Shown: piece after piece, positions 8,077-19,567 of the stretch
How positions within the stretch are numbered: position 1 is the first letter of the stretch
How the letters are laid out: each line of letters begins with the position of its first letter
From: Paraphoma chrysanthemicola
Lineage: Eukaryota; Ascomycota; Dothideomycetes; Pleosporales; Phaeosphaeriaceae
DNA length: 64,000 bases
NCBI GenBank assembly: GCA_020744225.1
Contig: JAGMWG010000014.1
Span: forward strand, 248,001-312,000
Direction: 5' to 3'
Program-made: the position numbers and the translations under genes
Notes under the pieces: model-generated
Seen by the model: the letters and a program-made list of their open reading frames with translations, nothing else
Database searches by the model: none
Told to the model about the DNA's origin: nothing

Positions 8077-10269
8077 ATGGACCATTTCAAGTACGAGCCG
8101 ATAGACCTAGAAACCCGCTCCTTCCGCCTTGTCCGACTTCTTAAAGGAGATGATGAACCTGTCCGGTGCGAGCTGTTCCACGCTTGGCTTCATGATGCGG
8201 AAGACGTTATAGAGTACGAGGCTTTATCCTACACATGGGGGGGCATGCATAAGCCGTACAAGCTAGAAATCAATGGAAGAAAACTGCTGATAACGGAAAA
8301 TTTGTCACTGGCATTACAACATCTCCGCCGCCAATACCAAGACCGGATCCTGTGGGTCGACGCAATCTGCATCAACCAAGACAACCACAAAGAGCAAGGA
8401 CATCAAGTACGACAGATGGCGACTATCTACGAAAGAGCTGAACAAGTCATTTTCTGGTTGGGACCAGCTACTCCTGAGACAGATCTAGTCTTCCTTCATA
8501 TGTGTCAATTAGAAAAACAGGCACTTGATTATGCATGTAATAGTTGGAGAGCCTCAGATGAGCGGTGGCGATTCCTTTGGTCGAATGTACAGCTGTCGCT
8601 GAAAAATGTGGATGGAGATGCGATACTCAGACAACGCAAGGGTTTCAGTACTCTTCTGGGCCGATCCTGGTTCAGGAGAGTTTGGATTTTGCAAGAAGCT
8701 GCCAACGCGCGATCAGCTAAAGTTATGTGCGGCACCAAATCAGTCTCAGCGCGCATCTTTGCGATCGTTCCACCTCTGATAGGGATGACCCCGGGTTCAC
8801 ATTGCCAAGCTGTCTTAGATATAATGCCAGGCCCTTCACGGAAACATTCTTGGTGGACTGAAAATCGGGATCTTCGCACACTACTGACTAAGTTTCGAGG
8901 AAGCCAGGCATCTGACGAAAGAGACAACATATACGCATTGCTTGGCATATCATCAGACGGATTTGGCACTGATATTCTGGCACCGAACTATGAGAAGTCT
9001 GTGGGCGAAGTCATTCACGATACTGTGGCATTCCTTCTTCACTTTCGCAACTGGAAAACTTTGCCTTGTTTGCCTCATTGGACATTACGGGAGTTTTTGG
9101 AGAACCTGGGATCACTAGACAGTGCAGTGTTCATTTGGGCGGCACAGAACGGGCACGAGGTGACAGCCAGGCTGCTGCTCGACGTAGGCCAGGTCGAAGT
9201 TGACTGGAAGGATGAAAATGGACGCACGCCGCTATGGTGGGCGGCACACAACGGCCATAAGGCGACGGTCAAGCTGCTGCTCGACACGGGCAAGGTCAAC
9301 GTTAACTCGAAGGATAAATTCAGTGGGTTAAAGAGAAAATACAGAGATGACAAGCCGAAAAATGCGGACAGACGGACGCCGCTATCATGGTCGGCAGAGA
9401 AGGGGCACGAGGCGGTAGTCAAGCTGCTGCTCGATACAGGCAAGGTAGACGTTGACTCGAAGAATGCAAATAGACGGACGCCGTTATCATGGTCGGCAGA
9501 GAAGGGGCACGAGGCGGTAGTCAAGCTGCTGCTTGATACAGGCGAGGTAGACGTTGACTCGAAGGATCTGAATGAACGGACGCCGCTGTGGTGGGCGGCA
9601 GAGAAGGGGCACGAGGCGGTAGTTAAGCTACTGCTCGATACAGGCAAGGTCAACGTTAACTCAAAGAGTGTAAATGAACGGACGCCGCTGTCATTGTTGG
9701 CAGAGGATGGGCACGAGGCGATAGTCAAGCTGCTGCTCGATACAGACGAGGTAGATGTTGACTCCAAGGATCTGAATAAACGTACGCCGCTGTGGTGGGC
9801 AGCACATAACAGACACGAGTCGATAGTCAAGTTGCTGCTCAACACGGGCAAGGTTGACGTTAACTCAAAGAATGTAGATGGACGGACGCCGCTGTCATTG
9901 TCGGCAGAGAAGGGGCACGAGGCGATAGTCAAGCTACTACTCAATACAGGCAAGGTCGACGTTAGGTCGAAAGATGGGAATGGACGGACGCCGCTATGGT
10001 GGGCGGTATATTACAGTCACGAGGCGATAGTCAAGCTGCTGCTCGATACAGGCGAGGTAGATGTTGACTCGAAGGATCTGAATGGGCGGACGCCGCTGTC
10101 ATTGTCGGCAGAGAAGGGGCACGAGGCTGTAGTCAAGCTACTACTTGATACAGGCATGGTTAACAAAGAATCGAAGGATATAAATGGACAGACGCCGCTG
10201 TGTTGGGCGGCACACTACAGACACGAGAAAGTAGTCAAGCTGCTGCGATCGTACAGCGACCTTCCTTAG
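8077..10269 (+). CDS. HET domain protein with C-terminal ankyrin repeats
   Basis: Single exon, 730 residues. The N-terminal half is a HET domain: YEALSYTWGG at 47-56, then ILWVDAICINQ, QVRQMATIYERAEQVIFWLG, LLGRSWFRRVWILQEA and DERDNIYALLGIS. HET domains trigger growth arrest or cell death in fungal non-self recognition. From about residue 353 to the end there are eleven ankyrin repeats, mostly exactly 34 residues. The consensus is xxxAxxxHEAxVKLLLDTGxVxVxSKxxNxRTPL. HET-ANK proteins are known in Pezizomycotina; the repeats are assumed to bind the recognised partner. There is no NACHT or NB-ARC domain between the two modules. The frame is uninterrupted, so the gene looks functional. The repeat identity is unusually high and is described separately. 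Confidence 0.9.
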   Translation: MDHFKYEPIDLETRSFRLVRLLKGDDEPVRCELFHAWLHDAEDVIEYEALSYTWGGMHKPYKLEINGRKLLITENLSLALQHLRRQYQDRILWVDAICINQDNHKEQGHQVRQMATIYERAEQVIFWLGPATPETDLVFLHMCQLEKQALDYACNSWRASDERWRFLWSNVQLSLKNVDGDAILRQRKGFSTLLGRSWFRRVWILQEAANARSAKVMCGTKSVSARIFAIVPPLIGMTPGSHCQAVLDIMPGPSRKHSWWTENRDLRTLLTKFRGSQASDERDNIYALLGISSDGFGTDILAPNYEKSVGEVIHDTVAFLLHFRNWKTLPCLPHWTLREFLENLGSLDSAVFIWAAQNGHEVTARLLLDVGQVEVDWKDENGRTPLWWAAHNGHKATVKLLLDTGKVNVNSKDKFSGLKRKYRDDKPKNADRRTPLSWSAEKGHEAVVKLLLDTGKVDVDSKNANRRTPLSWSAEKGHEAVVKLLLDTGEVDVDSKDLNERTPLWWAAEKGHEAVVKLLLDTGKVNVNSKSVNERTPLSLLAEDGHEAIVKLLLDTDEVDVDSKDLNKRTPLWWAAHNRHESIVKLLLNTGKVDVNSKNVDGRTPLSLSAEKGHEAIVKLLLNTGKVDVRSKDGNGRTPLWWAVYYSHEAIVKLLLDTGEVDVDSKDLNGRTPLSLSAEKGHEAVVKLLLDTGMVNKESKDINGQTPLCWAAHYRHEKVVKLLRSYSDLP
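9133..10266 (+). repeat. Tandem 102-bp ankyrin-coding repeats
   Basis: Eleven units starting at 9133, 9235, 9385, 9487, 9589, 9691, 9793, 9895, 9997, 10099 and 10201. All are 102 bases except the second (150 bases, carrying a 16-codon insertion) and the last (truncated by the stop). Units 3 and 4 differ at only a handful of bases. From unit 5 on, the first residues alternate between (W/C)WA and SL(S/L)A forms. This indicates copying in blocks of two repeats (204 bases). Confidence 0.88.
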
Positions 10270-12070
10270 CAACTTATATTTCACCTATATCTTAGCACTC
10301 TCTGCGAATATCTCCTATGATAGCATTCTATGAATCTTTAATGTATTGAAGACAGTTTAGACGACTATTTATACCCTTGCTTTTAACAGAGGGCATCTTG
10401 AAGTGAGCGCCGCAGAAGATGAAGACTTAAATGAGTGTAGATAGTGCTGGATAGAACTTTGAGGCTGCTTTGTCTGGCGAATCTTGGACCTAAGTTGGTG
10501 CAAATATGGACTGGCTTAAGGTGTGTAAGAGTTCACATACAGGTATCTAACAGTAAACAAAGTAGTTTGCTACTAGATATCGCCCCTAGGAAGGATGACT
10601 GACCCGTACTGGCCATCTTGCCACGAACGTCGGGACTAGACGACATTGTGAAGAGATAGAAGGGTCATTATCGATAACCGGATGGCATGCAAACTTAGAT
10701 AGCGAGGTACCTTACGAAGCATAGCTACCATTAGATCTCTGCTCTACCTAACCTAGTGCTCATGAGCATCGACGATCTGAATTTCCTTATTACTCTTAAA
10801 GATTAAACTAGAGCACCTTTCTCCGCCCTAATAATTACGGTACTCATACGAGGAACTATTCGTTGTACAACAGTACGACAGCTGTCTCTCACGATATGCA
10901 GACTCTTTCTATATTCATACGCACTTGCAACGACAGCGTTCTTCTAGTAACACCCAGCCCGCTTGCCGAAGTCTAGACTCGGATCTTAGTATTCTGTATC
11001 GTGCCACTTTGTCTCTATCTCTAGTCATGCCCGCTATGTAAGACCCGTCACCCTGTTCTTAAGACGCCAGCCAACCCATAGTATTCCCCTTCAATGAGCT
11101 AAAGCGACATTTAGCTGCTGATTAGCATATCTATCAGCTGGATAGGCTCGAGAAGGACGAGGACGTAGTAGGTGGGACGCGGGATCGTCGGCGGGTCTGC
11201 GGAGCTAGAGGGCGGCGCGATGGTTTATCTCTATGGCATAGAAGCGTTCGCGTTAGCTATAGTCGTGCACTGCACTGGATCTCGAAGTTGCACGATCGCT
11301 GTGTCGGAAGCTGATTGCGGTTTAGGTGTCCCGGAGCGCTTCGCAAAAGCACCGTACAGCCACATAGCCACACCACCACACAGCCCACACAGCCATAGAT
11401 CTCGTGTCAGCAGCGGTAGGTTACAGCTAAGCTGCTTTAAGCTTAGTTTGCGGGTCCTCCTTATCCAGCACTTCTGGCAGGTAGACTTGGAATTAGTACA
11501 GAAGTACAACACCATCTCGAGCTTAAGCACAGTGCTCGGTATAGGATAATAACATATGACAAGCTATAAGCTAACGGACCTTCGATAAGATGCATAAGCT
11601 TTCGACGCACCTACCGCCAGCCAAAGCGAGGCGGTCGCGTGACGCTCAGACCAAATGGTCGTATTGCACGGTAAGCAGAACCTTTCTCTAAAAGACATAA
11701 GGAGAGAATAGACTTAATAGCTTAAGGCTACTATTCTGAGAATATCTATTCTTGTAGCCTGTTGTTGAGTTTGTTATGTTGGGGAGTGTCTGTGGTGTCT
11801 CGTCACACAGTGCGCTACGCAGTGACCGACATTAGATGGTATTTAGACTATGAAGGTATATTTTTCTATGTTCACTTTTAGCTCCGTTGCACATAAGCAA
11901 AACAGACGAGATATGTGACGATCCTTGTCTTGCTAGATATCAGAACTTTGTCCTTTAATCAATGAAGAATCTCATGAATTGCTGTAGATGTCCCTAGTAT
12001 CATAATCGCTAATAGCACATAATGCACATGTAAACCTATGTCAAACTCCCCTGCCAGCCTCCTTCAATCC
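10270..12070. other. TA-rich gene-free tract between HET-ANK and P450
   Basis: 1.8 kb without a believable gene. The part right after the HET stop, and again about 11.55-12.05 kb, is visibly richer in A/T and TA steps than the rest of the window. The middle (about 11.13-11.5 kb) is more balanced and holds one 125-codon plus-strand frame with no known domain. It could be an old, RIP-decayed repeat, but I see no terminal repeats or transposase motif. Confidence 0.4.
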
Positions 12071-13750
12071 CTACGCCTTCTCTCCCCGAACTCTAAACTT
12101 CGTCATAAACTCCTTCTGGAAGACCCAGAACGCATTATGCGTCTTCCACTCCGATCCCGGCTCCTCCATGCTAATCTCAAACCTGCGCAAGAAGCTCGGC
12201 ACAAGTTTATATATCTCCAGCAAACTGATGTTCTTGCCTATACATGTCCTCGCGCCTGCGCCGAACTGCAACATGGTGCCTTTCATTTCTCGCAGCTTGT
12301 CGGGTGAAGCGTCAAGCCAGCGCTCGGGCCGGAAGACGTCTACGTCTGAGCCAAAGACTTCGGGACGACGGTGCACAACCCATGCATTGCAGCCGACGAT
12401 TGTGCCGCCGGGGACGAAGGTGTCGAGGATTTGCATGCCTTGCGGGGGAACGACGCGCTCGAGAATGAGGCCGGGGGCGGGATGCATACGGAAAGATTCT
12501 TGCACGACAGCATCGAGGTATGGGAGTTTTTGCGCTTCAGGCCATGACACCGTGCGATCTGAGCGGTTTTCAATGGTACCATTTGCGACTGCTTCGTCGA
12601 GCTCTTGCATGAGTCTTGCGTAAACGCGGGGATGTTGGACAAGGAAGTAGAAGACGGCGGAAAGGGAGATGGCTGTTGTTTCGGATCCGGCGAAGACCAT
12701 GGATGTGCATGTGGAGAGGATGCGGTCGTCGTCCATGAACGGGTGATCGTGGCTTGCTTGGGCGAATTTGGAGAGGAGGTCGATGCCGCGTGGGTTGGCC
12801 TTTTCATCGTCGGAGAGACCGAAGCGTTTTACTTTTTCGACTTGGCCGGCGCGTTCATTGGAGCGGTTGAGAGCGAAAAGGGTCACAGGGTGGATGCGTT
12901 TGTCGAGGCCGATGCGTTGCGCGAACAGGCTGATGGGGTTCTTCCAAAGGATACTGTCGAGAATAGGCATTTGGCCGACCTGGAGTTATGTCAGAAGCTG
13001 TTTATTTGGGTACAAACTGTCGGAGGACATACCGGAGCAACATAGTCGAAGAACTTCCCAAGAAAGCCAATGATGTTGTCGACGTCCTTGTTTCCCTCTA
13101 CAAATCCAAGTCTCTTACTCCACGTTAAATCGCCAATCACATCGAAGGCACAGAACTTCAGCCATTCACTGAAGTTGCAACTCCTTCCCGTGTTCGCGAA
13201 ATTTTGCTCCGTCTTGTCCAGCCAATATGTTAAAGTCGAGCTGACGAGTGGCTCGTAATTAACGAGTGAGCTCATGGCAAAAGCATTGTTGACACATCTT
13301 CGGTACTTCGCGTGGAAGTCTTCGTCGGTTGTTGAAAAGAGGGAGAAAAGGGTTCTTCCCTTTGAAATTGCACCTTGGACAGGGTAGAAGTCGGACTGGT
13401 GTCGAGTAAGTTATTGCTCGAATTTTCGCTGCGAATCAGCATACCTTCCAAACGCCCTTATTCAACCCATAAATCGCTTTGATCGCTCTTGGGTCCGCGA
13501 AGCTCAACACGTTCGGTCCTAGTCGTACAATATCTCCATGCTCTCTATGCAGCGCAAGCGTAGTCCAGTGGTGCTTATTCCTGCTGACGTCCCATACCCG
13601 CCACCAATTGCTGTATGCCGCCGCCCAATGACCAGAGTATTTGTTCAAGCCCTTCCAGTATTTATTGTTAAGAAGGAACGCAACCAGTAGTGAGGCCGTC
13701 ACAAGTGGCCAGTACCGCGCCAGAATTGGAAGAATTTCGTTAGCGAGCAT
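12071..13750 (-). CDS. Cytochrome P450, pisatin-demethylase-like
   Basis: Three exons on the minus strand: 13445-13750, 13033-13395 and 12071-12979, with introns of 49 and 53 bases (GTATGC...CAG, GTATGT...CAG); 525 residues, a normal P450 length. An N-terminal membrane anchor (about residues 8-27) is followed by the I-helix AGSETT, the K-helix ExxR (ESFR), the FRPERW motif and the haem loop FGAGARTCIGKN with Cys469 as haem ligand. KSDFYPV near the first splice junction and LEIYKLVPSFLRRFEI after the haem loop are typical of the pisatin-demethylase-like fungal families. It would be an ER-bound monooxygenase; the substrate cannot be told. No reductase, PKS, NRPS or terpene gene is nearby, so detoxification is as likely as biosynthesis. 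Confidence 0.92.
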
Positions 13751-15846
13751 GGTGCCTAAGTGTAATCAATCACAGGTGTCGCAATCGATCCGGAATCCAG
13801 GTAACAGATAGCTGAAAGTAAGCAACAAGTGGACTACGCAACATAATTGAGGCTGCTGGGCGCCATCATATATTACAACGGAGGCGATAGGGCTGTTCCT
13901 GATTTACCGTGCCGCTCGAGCTTTTTTTGCATCGCATCGGCGCCGGCATCGTGTCAGTTTGCGTGTTGCGCACGATTATGTACGTCGGCAGTTGTATCTT
14001 GAAGTCTGGAGATGACACTAGCGGCGTCGGTGGCTTCGTCGCGCGCTTGCAAGATCGCGGGGATCTGAGCTCCGGGGAGGGTATTCCTCGGCGGGGTACG
14101 ACCATGACTTCCTCAAGCGCCCAGCCCCGATTTCAACGGCGTTCATTGTCCAAATGTCGCCTCAATGCTCGCCTTGACAATACATCTCATTCGCGTCATC
14201 CTGTCTGGTTGGAACATTGCAAAGTTGTCAATATCGCGGTACCAAATGTCGTCCGAAACTGCCTCATGCTCCTCCACGTTCCGAGAAGACACCTACGACA
14301 AATGCGCTGCTATTCTGAACTGCCGTTGCTCAACTAGTTCGTGTATGAGGCCGATAGCGAGGTCCTGTGAGGCTTGGACGTGGCCGGCAGTTGTATTATT
14401 GACACAGAAATGCAAGTGCCGATATCAGGCCGGCGCCTCGAGCGGTCCGACTCATTCCCGACCATCCCGACGTGCACACTGACTCTTTCGTGTCTTGGTT
14501 CTTTCGTACGATACATACCCATACCTACGCTATGCAGTTTCATCTTCACACCGAGCAATTACGCTCGATGAGTAAACACTTGTCGCTAAGTAAATGTGAT
14601 GAAGAGATGGTCAAATACCCAAGTAGAAGCGGATCTATCCGAAGTACAAAACCACGAGCTCTGGCCACCAGATCTTTACCTCGTGACATATATGCCCGGC
14701 TTCATTTCGGGCTGCAGTGACTTGAGTTTACAATTGATCGTCCCTGATTGGAAAGACCGAAATGCTTCGTTGGACTGTCTCTATTCAACGACACGATGGC
14801 ATTCTGGAAAAACATCCACCACACCAATGCGCGACTATGTAACAGTGAGCCATGGACAGGACCGACAAAGTCTGCGAAAGATGTCAGCCGTACAGTTACA
14901 GTCTGCCTTGACAATACGATGATCTCCTATTTCTCTCACCGACAAGCAAGCACATTAACGTCTCGTTTCGAGCAAGAGCCAGACCGTATCCTTCAACTAC
15001 ACTAAGCGAGCTTCTGGCAGTACGCTCTCAGACCCCAAGCTCTTCACATCGCTACCAGTACCATTCACTCGAATACGCGATGGTGAACGCGCGGTACTTA
15101 CACCGGTATCATGTAGAGCGACACTGCCTGCGCATGTACGCGCTGCTCGCCGCCCAGTCCTGGGTGATTCTAGGACTATTACCTTCTGCTACTTGGTGTC
15201 CACGTGCGTATAGGAGGATCACGAGGCAGCAGTAATATCATGCCTAACGAACACATTTGTTGTGCGGAATCTACGCACGGTGGGAGCCTTACACCGCTGA
15301 ACACGGGTAGGCGGCCGGTAAGTTCTTCGTTCATTCGAAGTGCACGCGATGGTCTATGGTGAGGAAACTGACGACCATGCAACGACGATGAATACTTACT
15401 GATACTTTTGGGTGAGATCAGCTTCTGGACTACATGGTATTTCTTCCTGGACTGGGCTTGAGGATGGTCGGTGTTATTCCGGGGTGTCTCGTCTAAACGC
15501 CACTAGGTGTCCAACAATGAAGGATACTTTGGGTCGTACGATCCTTTGTCCAGAACAGCAGGACCAAGAGTACACTGGAGTGTACCATCAAGAGAGAAGA
15601 GTTGAAGAACGGAAGCAATCGAGAAGTGGAACTCACTACGTCCGGAGAAAGGAGACACTGCAGAAAGTGAAGCACAATCTGGACCTCACAGGACTCCGAG
15701 CATGCCGTCCACCAAGCCCAGCATCTCGCAATCATTTCGGCCCAAGCACATCTCCGACCGATACCGAGCGCATTGCAAAGCAAGTGGAAATGATAGTACT
15801 GTAACCTCAAGAAACTACGCCCGCGTCGGCACTCACTGATCTACCA

Positions 15847-16398
15847 CTACGGCCCACTAGCAGATCGTTCGGCTTGAGTTGCCCTGCACCTACGCGCCAT
15901 GTCGAACGTTGTTTTTCGGGCTCCGCACCGTCCTTCTCGAAGCGGTGCTCGTCCCCGAGAAGCTTTGATGAGCATGTGAGCCCAGTGGAGATGAAGCCGT
16001 GGGGAGACATTGTCCAAGTAGCCAGCTCCTCGCTTCGCCTTGCATGTTTTCTCCACGGCGATCATGCACCACGGACCCAGCTTCACCATGGGCGAGTCGT
16101 TAGGGGCTTTTCTTTTCTCCCGCACAAACCACGGCTGACCGTTTCCGAAGAAGACGGACGTGCGTGGTGGAGCGAAAGTGGGTACGTCAGCGGCTGCGGC
16201 GACGTAGTCTAGAATCTGATGTTTCGGTGGACATGCTTTTGGGTCGAGCATGGGTAGCGTAAAACAGCGAGCAGTATCGCGAAGCGCCGACGGTGGTGGG
16301 TGATTATGCAAGAGTGTGTGCAGAGTGGATTCCATGGAGCGCATGGACTTGAAGAGATGGGATCGCAAGGACAGGCATGGTGCGTTGGTGGGGTGCAT
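15847..16398 (-). CDS. Unrecognised open frame, possible gene or exon
   Basis: 183 codons open from an ATG at 16398. No known domain. The middle (about residues 45-125, with DYVAAAADVPTFAPP and NGQPWFVREKRKAP) has balanced composition like a real protein, while the end becomes Arg-rich. A donor-like GTGAGT at about 16430 and a CTCTTCAAG acceptor near 16351 could instead splice this tract to an upstream exon around 16.5-16.7 kb. It may be a small lineage-specific gene, a decayed gene or chance. Confidence 0.25.
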   Translation of the reverse strand: MHPTNAPCLSLRSHLFKSMRSMESTLHTLLHNHPPPSALRDTARCFTLPMLDPKACPPKHQILDYVAAAADVPTFAPPRTSVFFGNGQPWFVREKRKAPNDSPMVKLGPWCMIAVEKTCKAKRGAGYLDNVSPRLHLHWAHMLIKASRGRAPLREGRCGARKTTFDMARRCRATQAERSASGP

Positions 16399-17399
16399 GG
16401 TTTGGTATGTGGTTGCATGGTGGATATACTCACGCTCTGGTTAGTCCTGCCATTACCGACTACGCAAGAGTCTCTTCACTAGTGTCGATCATTGGATCTC
16501 CGAATGTCTGGGGTGGAGTTGTTGACATCTCGGAGACTTTGACAGAGTCTGTGAGGGTGTGGTCAATCCATGGTTTCGGTTGTCCGAGCTCCCCGGGTTC
16601 CCTGCTCACTATCAAGGATGTTGGGGGCGGCAAAGTAGATGAACTCCCCACGCCACCGACCCAATACGGAAGACTTGGGTGAATGGCACCCTCCGTATCG
16701 GAGCAAGCTTACCTGAAACCATACCACACTTCCCTGAGTCCCGGATCTGTTGAATCTGCACAACTTCCGCTTTCTGTCTGTCGTGCATCTGCGTGTCGCC
16801 GCGACGGTCAGTCCTGGATTACTCGCCATAGCCTGTTCGGAAGCTCTGGCCAGGAGCACCCTAGGTGCGGGCACACTGACCGGAGATGGCGCGAATAGTC
16901 AGGACGGCCAAGATGAACTTGGGGCCAAGTGCGCAGCTTCTGTCATTGAGACATGTCAAACTTGCAGTGCAGTGCACGACACACATGACGAAGAGCCTGA
17001 CAGACTGGACTTGCCAATGCCTACCGTCAAAGTATTTCCCCCTGTTGACACTGGAGCTGTTGATGCCATGTGACCCACTGGGCCGATACCTCGACCAATG
17101 TTAGGGGATCTCGCTTGTTGAGTCCTCGCATTGGATGGGTTTGAGATGAAGATGCAGGAAAGGATAGTCTGGTCCGAGGAGACGGGTGACCAGAACTGTG
17201 AATAGATGAAACTGCATTGTGCATTGCATTGCTGAGGAAGAATTCTTCGACGTAGGCAGCCGGAGTTCTTTTCCTTGTGCATGGGGATGAGTGAGTCGAT
17301 AACTAGCTCCACGTTGCGCTGCATGCAGCACACATGCGTGTCGATCTGCTGGCAGAACATGAAACAACGCAGAATCGCATGACTGCAGGTATCGAGAAG

Positions 17400-17428
17400 A
17401 CGACGACGACGACGACGACGATGACGAT
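17400..17428. repeat. ACG trinucleotide microsatellite
   Basis: Seven perfect ACG units (17400-17420) followed by an imperfect ATGACGATG tail. It lies in non-coding sequence and is probably length-polymorphic. Confidence 0.85.
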
Positions 17429-19359
17429 GTAAGCCGGCCGGCAGGTAGGGAAAATACATCACATGTGGTGGGCGGAGTGGTGAAAAGCCCGCTTGACATC
17501 GGCTCAGTGGCACGTGGTCGAGGGCACCTGACTTTTCCTATCCTTGTCGAGCTGAAGACGCCTCAAAGAAGACAAGAGCAACGTTCCAATATCATGCTGA
17601 ATATGCATGATTCTTCGCAACAGGTGCCTTCCCAGCTCGAGCAGAAGAAGATTGTGAGCGAGGGCCAACCGCCACAGCCGGCCCGGAATGCGGTCGCGTC
17701 TTGCCCCACGAATTCGTTTGCGTGGTGGCGCGGCTGCAGAACTTGAAACATCTGGCACTCTGTGGGATGCGCGGACGACCCATGGCCACGGTGCTATCGA
17801 TAGGTCGACACTGGGGTCAAGGGCACTTGCGTAATCGCCTCGAGCTGCTTCAGTTGAAGATAGTCTTCTCCAATCGCGCTGTGGACGCACTGGAGAGCGA
17901 TCATTGCTGAAACACCCAGCGGCCGCAGGCGACCGTTTTTCTCTTGACTAACGACCGCATCGACCGGTGCAATATGACGAGGTGCTAGCAGGCTAGGAAG
18001 CTGCGGCTGGTGAGCTGCCGGAAGCATCGCTCGCTCGCTCCGAGGCAGATCTGCCTCTAGGTCTCGTCACCGCCATACACAGCCACGTCGGAGCTCGCGA
18101 TTGATCTTCGGCTACTGAGCGAGAGTGGCGCACGCAGCAAAATCAGTCGCAGCATCTCCACCGTCGTCATGTTCGAAGTTGGGAGATTGCTCGAGCAAGC
18201 TTTGCGATGCGCGTCGCGTTCTCCCTCAGCACGCGCCGAAGCTACTCGACGATGGGACTCTGCGATTTTGAATCCTCGTCTGGACCTGTCTGAAAGCCCG
18301 CGATCATGTGAGCGTGGGCTTGCAACAGTCTTTTCACATCCCTGCTAACCCAGCTGATTGGGCCGACGGTGCTGAGCCCGTTTTTAGCGTCAAGCAACGT
18401 GGGCCTGTCGATGCTCCAAGACTACACCGTCTACACCAGGCTACACCCACCTTCCTGAACCCTTACGAGCACTACTTTCAGGCCGTCGTGGTATTCGTCG
18501 CCCTCCTCTTGCCCGCTGCGATCCCAAAGGGGAAGCAAAGCCGTTGCGGTCTGCTCTCCATTTGGACCGCGTTCAAGAAGGCTTCTGGAATCCGTGCGAT
18601 GTCGCAACACCAGATGCTCGAGGCCCAACAGTAAGCGCACCGCAAGGACACCTAGTTCCGCGATGTACCGCGTGCTATATCGCGGGCAATTGTGAAGCCT
18701 AATTTGACGATCTCGGCTGTCTTGCGTAGTCTTTGTCCGAGGAGCGCGCAGACAGCATAGTGAAGGCTTTTTGCTGCTGTGTGCGCAGACGATGGAACGC
18801 GCACTGTGGATGCTGCGATGGCGCATGGAAATCATGTGGAGCCTGACGAGGATCAGTCGCCCGTCATTCTCGCATGCGGCGTGTATCCAGCGCACTGTTG
18901 CTCGTTCTGCGGGCTACCTGCGGCCTCCCGATCAAGTTTCTGCCACCAGGCCTGCATGGACGTCTGTGGGCACCGGGCTCAGCTGCCATGGTCCACGGAC
19001 GGCAGTCTGTCATAACTGACGATATGCTTTTGCCATTTCCACCGGACAGGCTGATCGGGCGCCTCTTCAGTTGTCATCTCCGTGCTTGCATTGCCCAAGT
19101 AGGCGTTCGCACAACTCTGCCAGCCATGAGAGATCGCAATCTTCATTTGCGCAGCACTCGCCAAATCACGCATGCGCAACGCGGTCGCCGTGGCCGACAG
19201 TCAGCTTAGATCCGACTAGACCTGCATGATGCATCTCTCGCTATATGCAGGTTAACGAGCTAGGAGGCGCAGTGCAGCATCCTTGCCAAGTAGTGTGGCC
19301 ACGCCGACTGGCTAACGATTATCCCTCGTAAGCTCTTAAGAGATGGCACCCTCCACTAG

Positions 19360-19440
19360 CCTTCCCTACCCTCCACCTCCCACCTCGCCCTCTCTCCGCC
19401 CCTCATTCGTCCGTCCCTTTCTTGTCTCTTCCCTACCCCA
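19360..19440 (+). promoter_or_regulatory. Pyrimidine-rich leader upstream of the 19.6 kb gene
   Basis: An almost pure C/T tract ending about 130 bases before the ATG at 19568. CT-rich tracts at this position are common just upstream of transcription starts in filamentous fungi. Confidence 0.5.
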
Positions 19441-19567
19441 AGGCGAGCCCGCAAAAAAATTATATCCGCCAGAGACACTTTGTTACATTCTCTTTTGTTT
19501 CTCTCTTTTCGTTGATACCCGTCCCAAATAATATCACACCGTCTCGCATACGCACCGACCAGTCACC

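Larger units (their letters stand above)
13751..19567. other. 5.8 kb gene-poor region
   Basis: No recognisable gene. Many short frames lie on both strands. Two areas are a little more protein-like: a minus-strand frame at 15847-16398 (listed separately), and the 16.4-17.1 kb part where both strands are open. A good donor (CAG|GTAAGC) on the minus strand near 16712 suggests a spliced or decayed minus-strand gene there. 13.8-15.8 and 17.5-19.3 kb show nothing I can support. Confidence 0.4.

Noticed and set aside
9075..9953. 292-codon frame antisense to the ankyrin array
   Set aside because: It is the mirror of the 102-base repeats and carries no domain; the plus strand encodes HET plus ankyrin motifs.
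12071..13750. Secondary-metabolite gene cluster around the P450
   Set aside because: No PKS, NRPS, terpene synthase, transporter or pathway regulator lies nearby; its neighbours are a HET gene and empty DNA.
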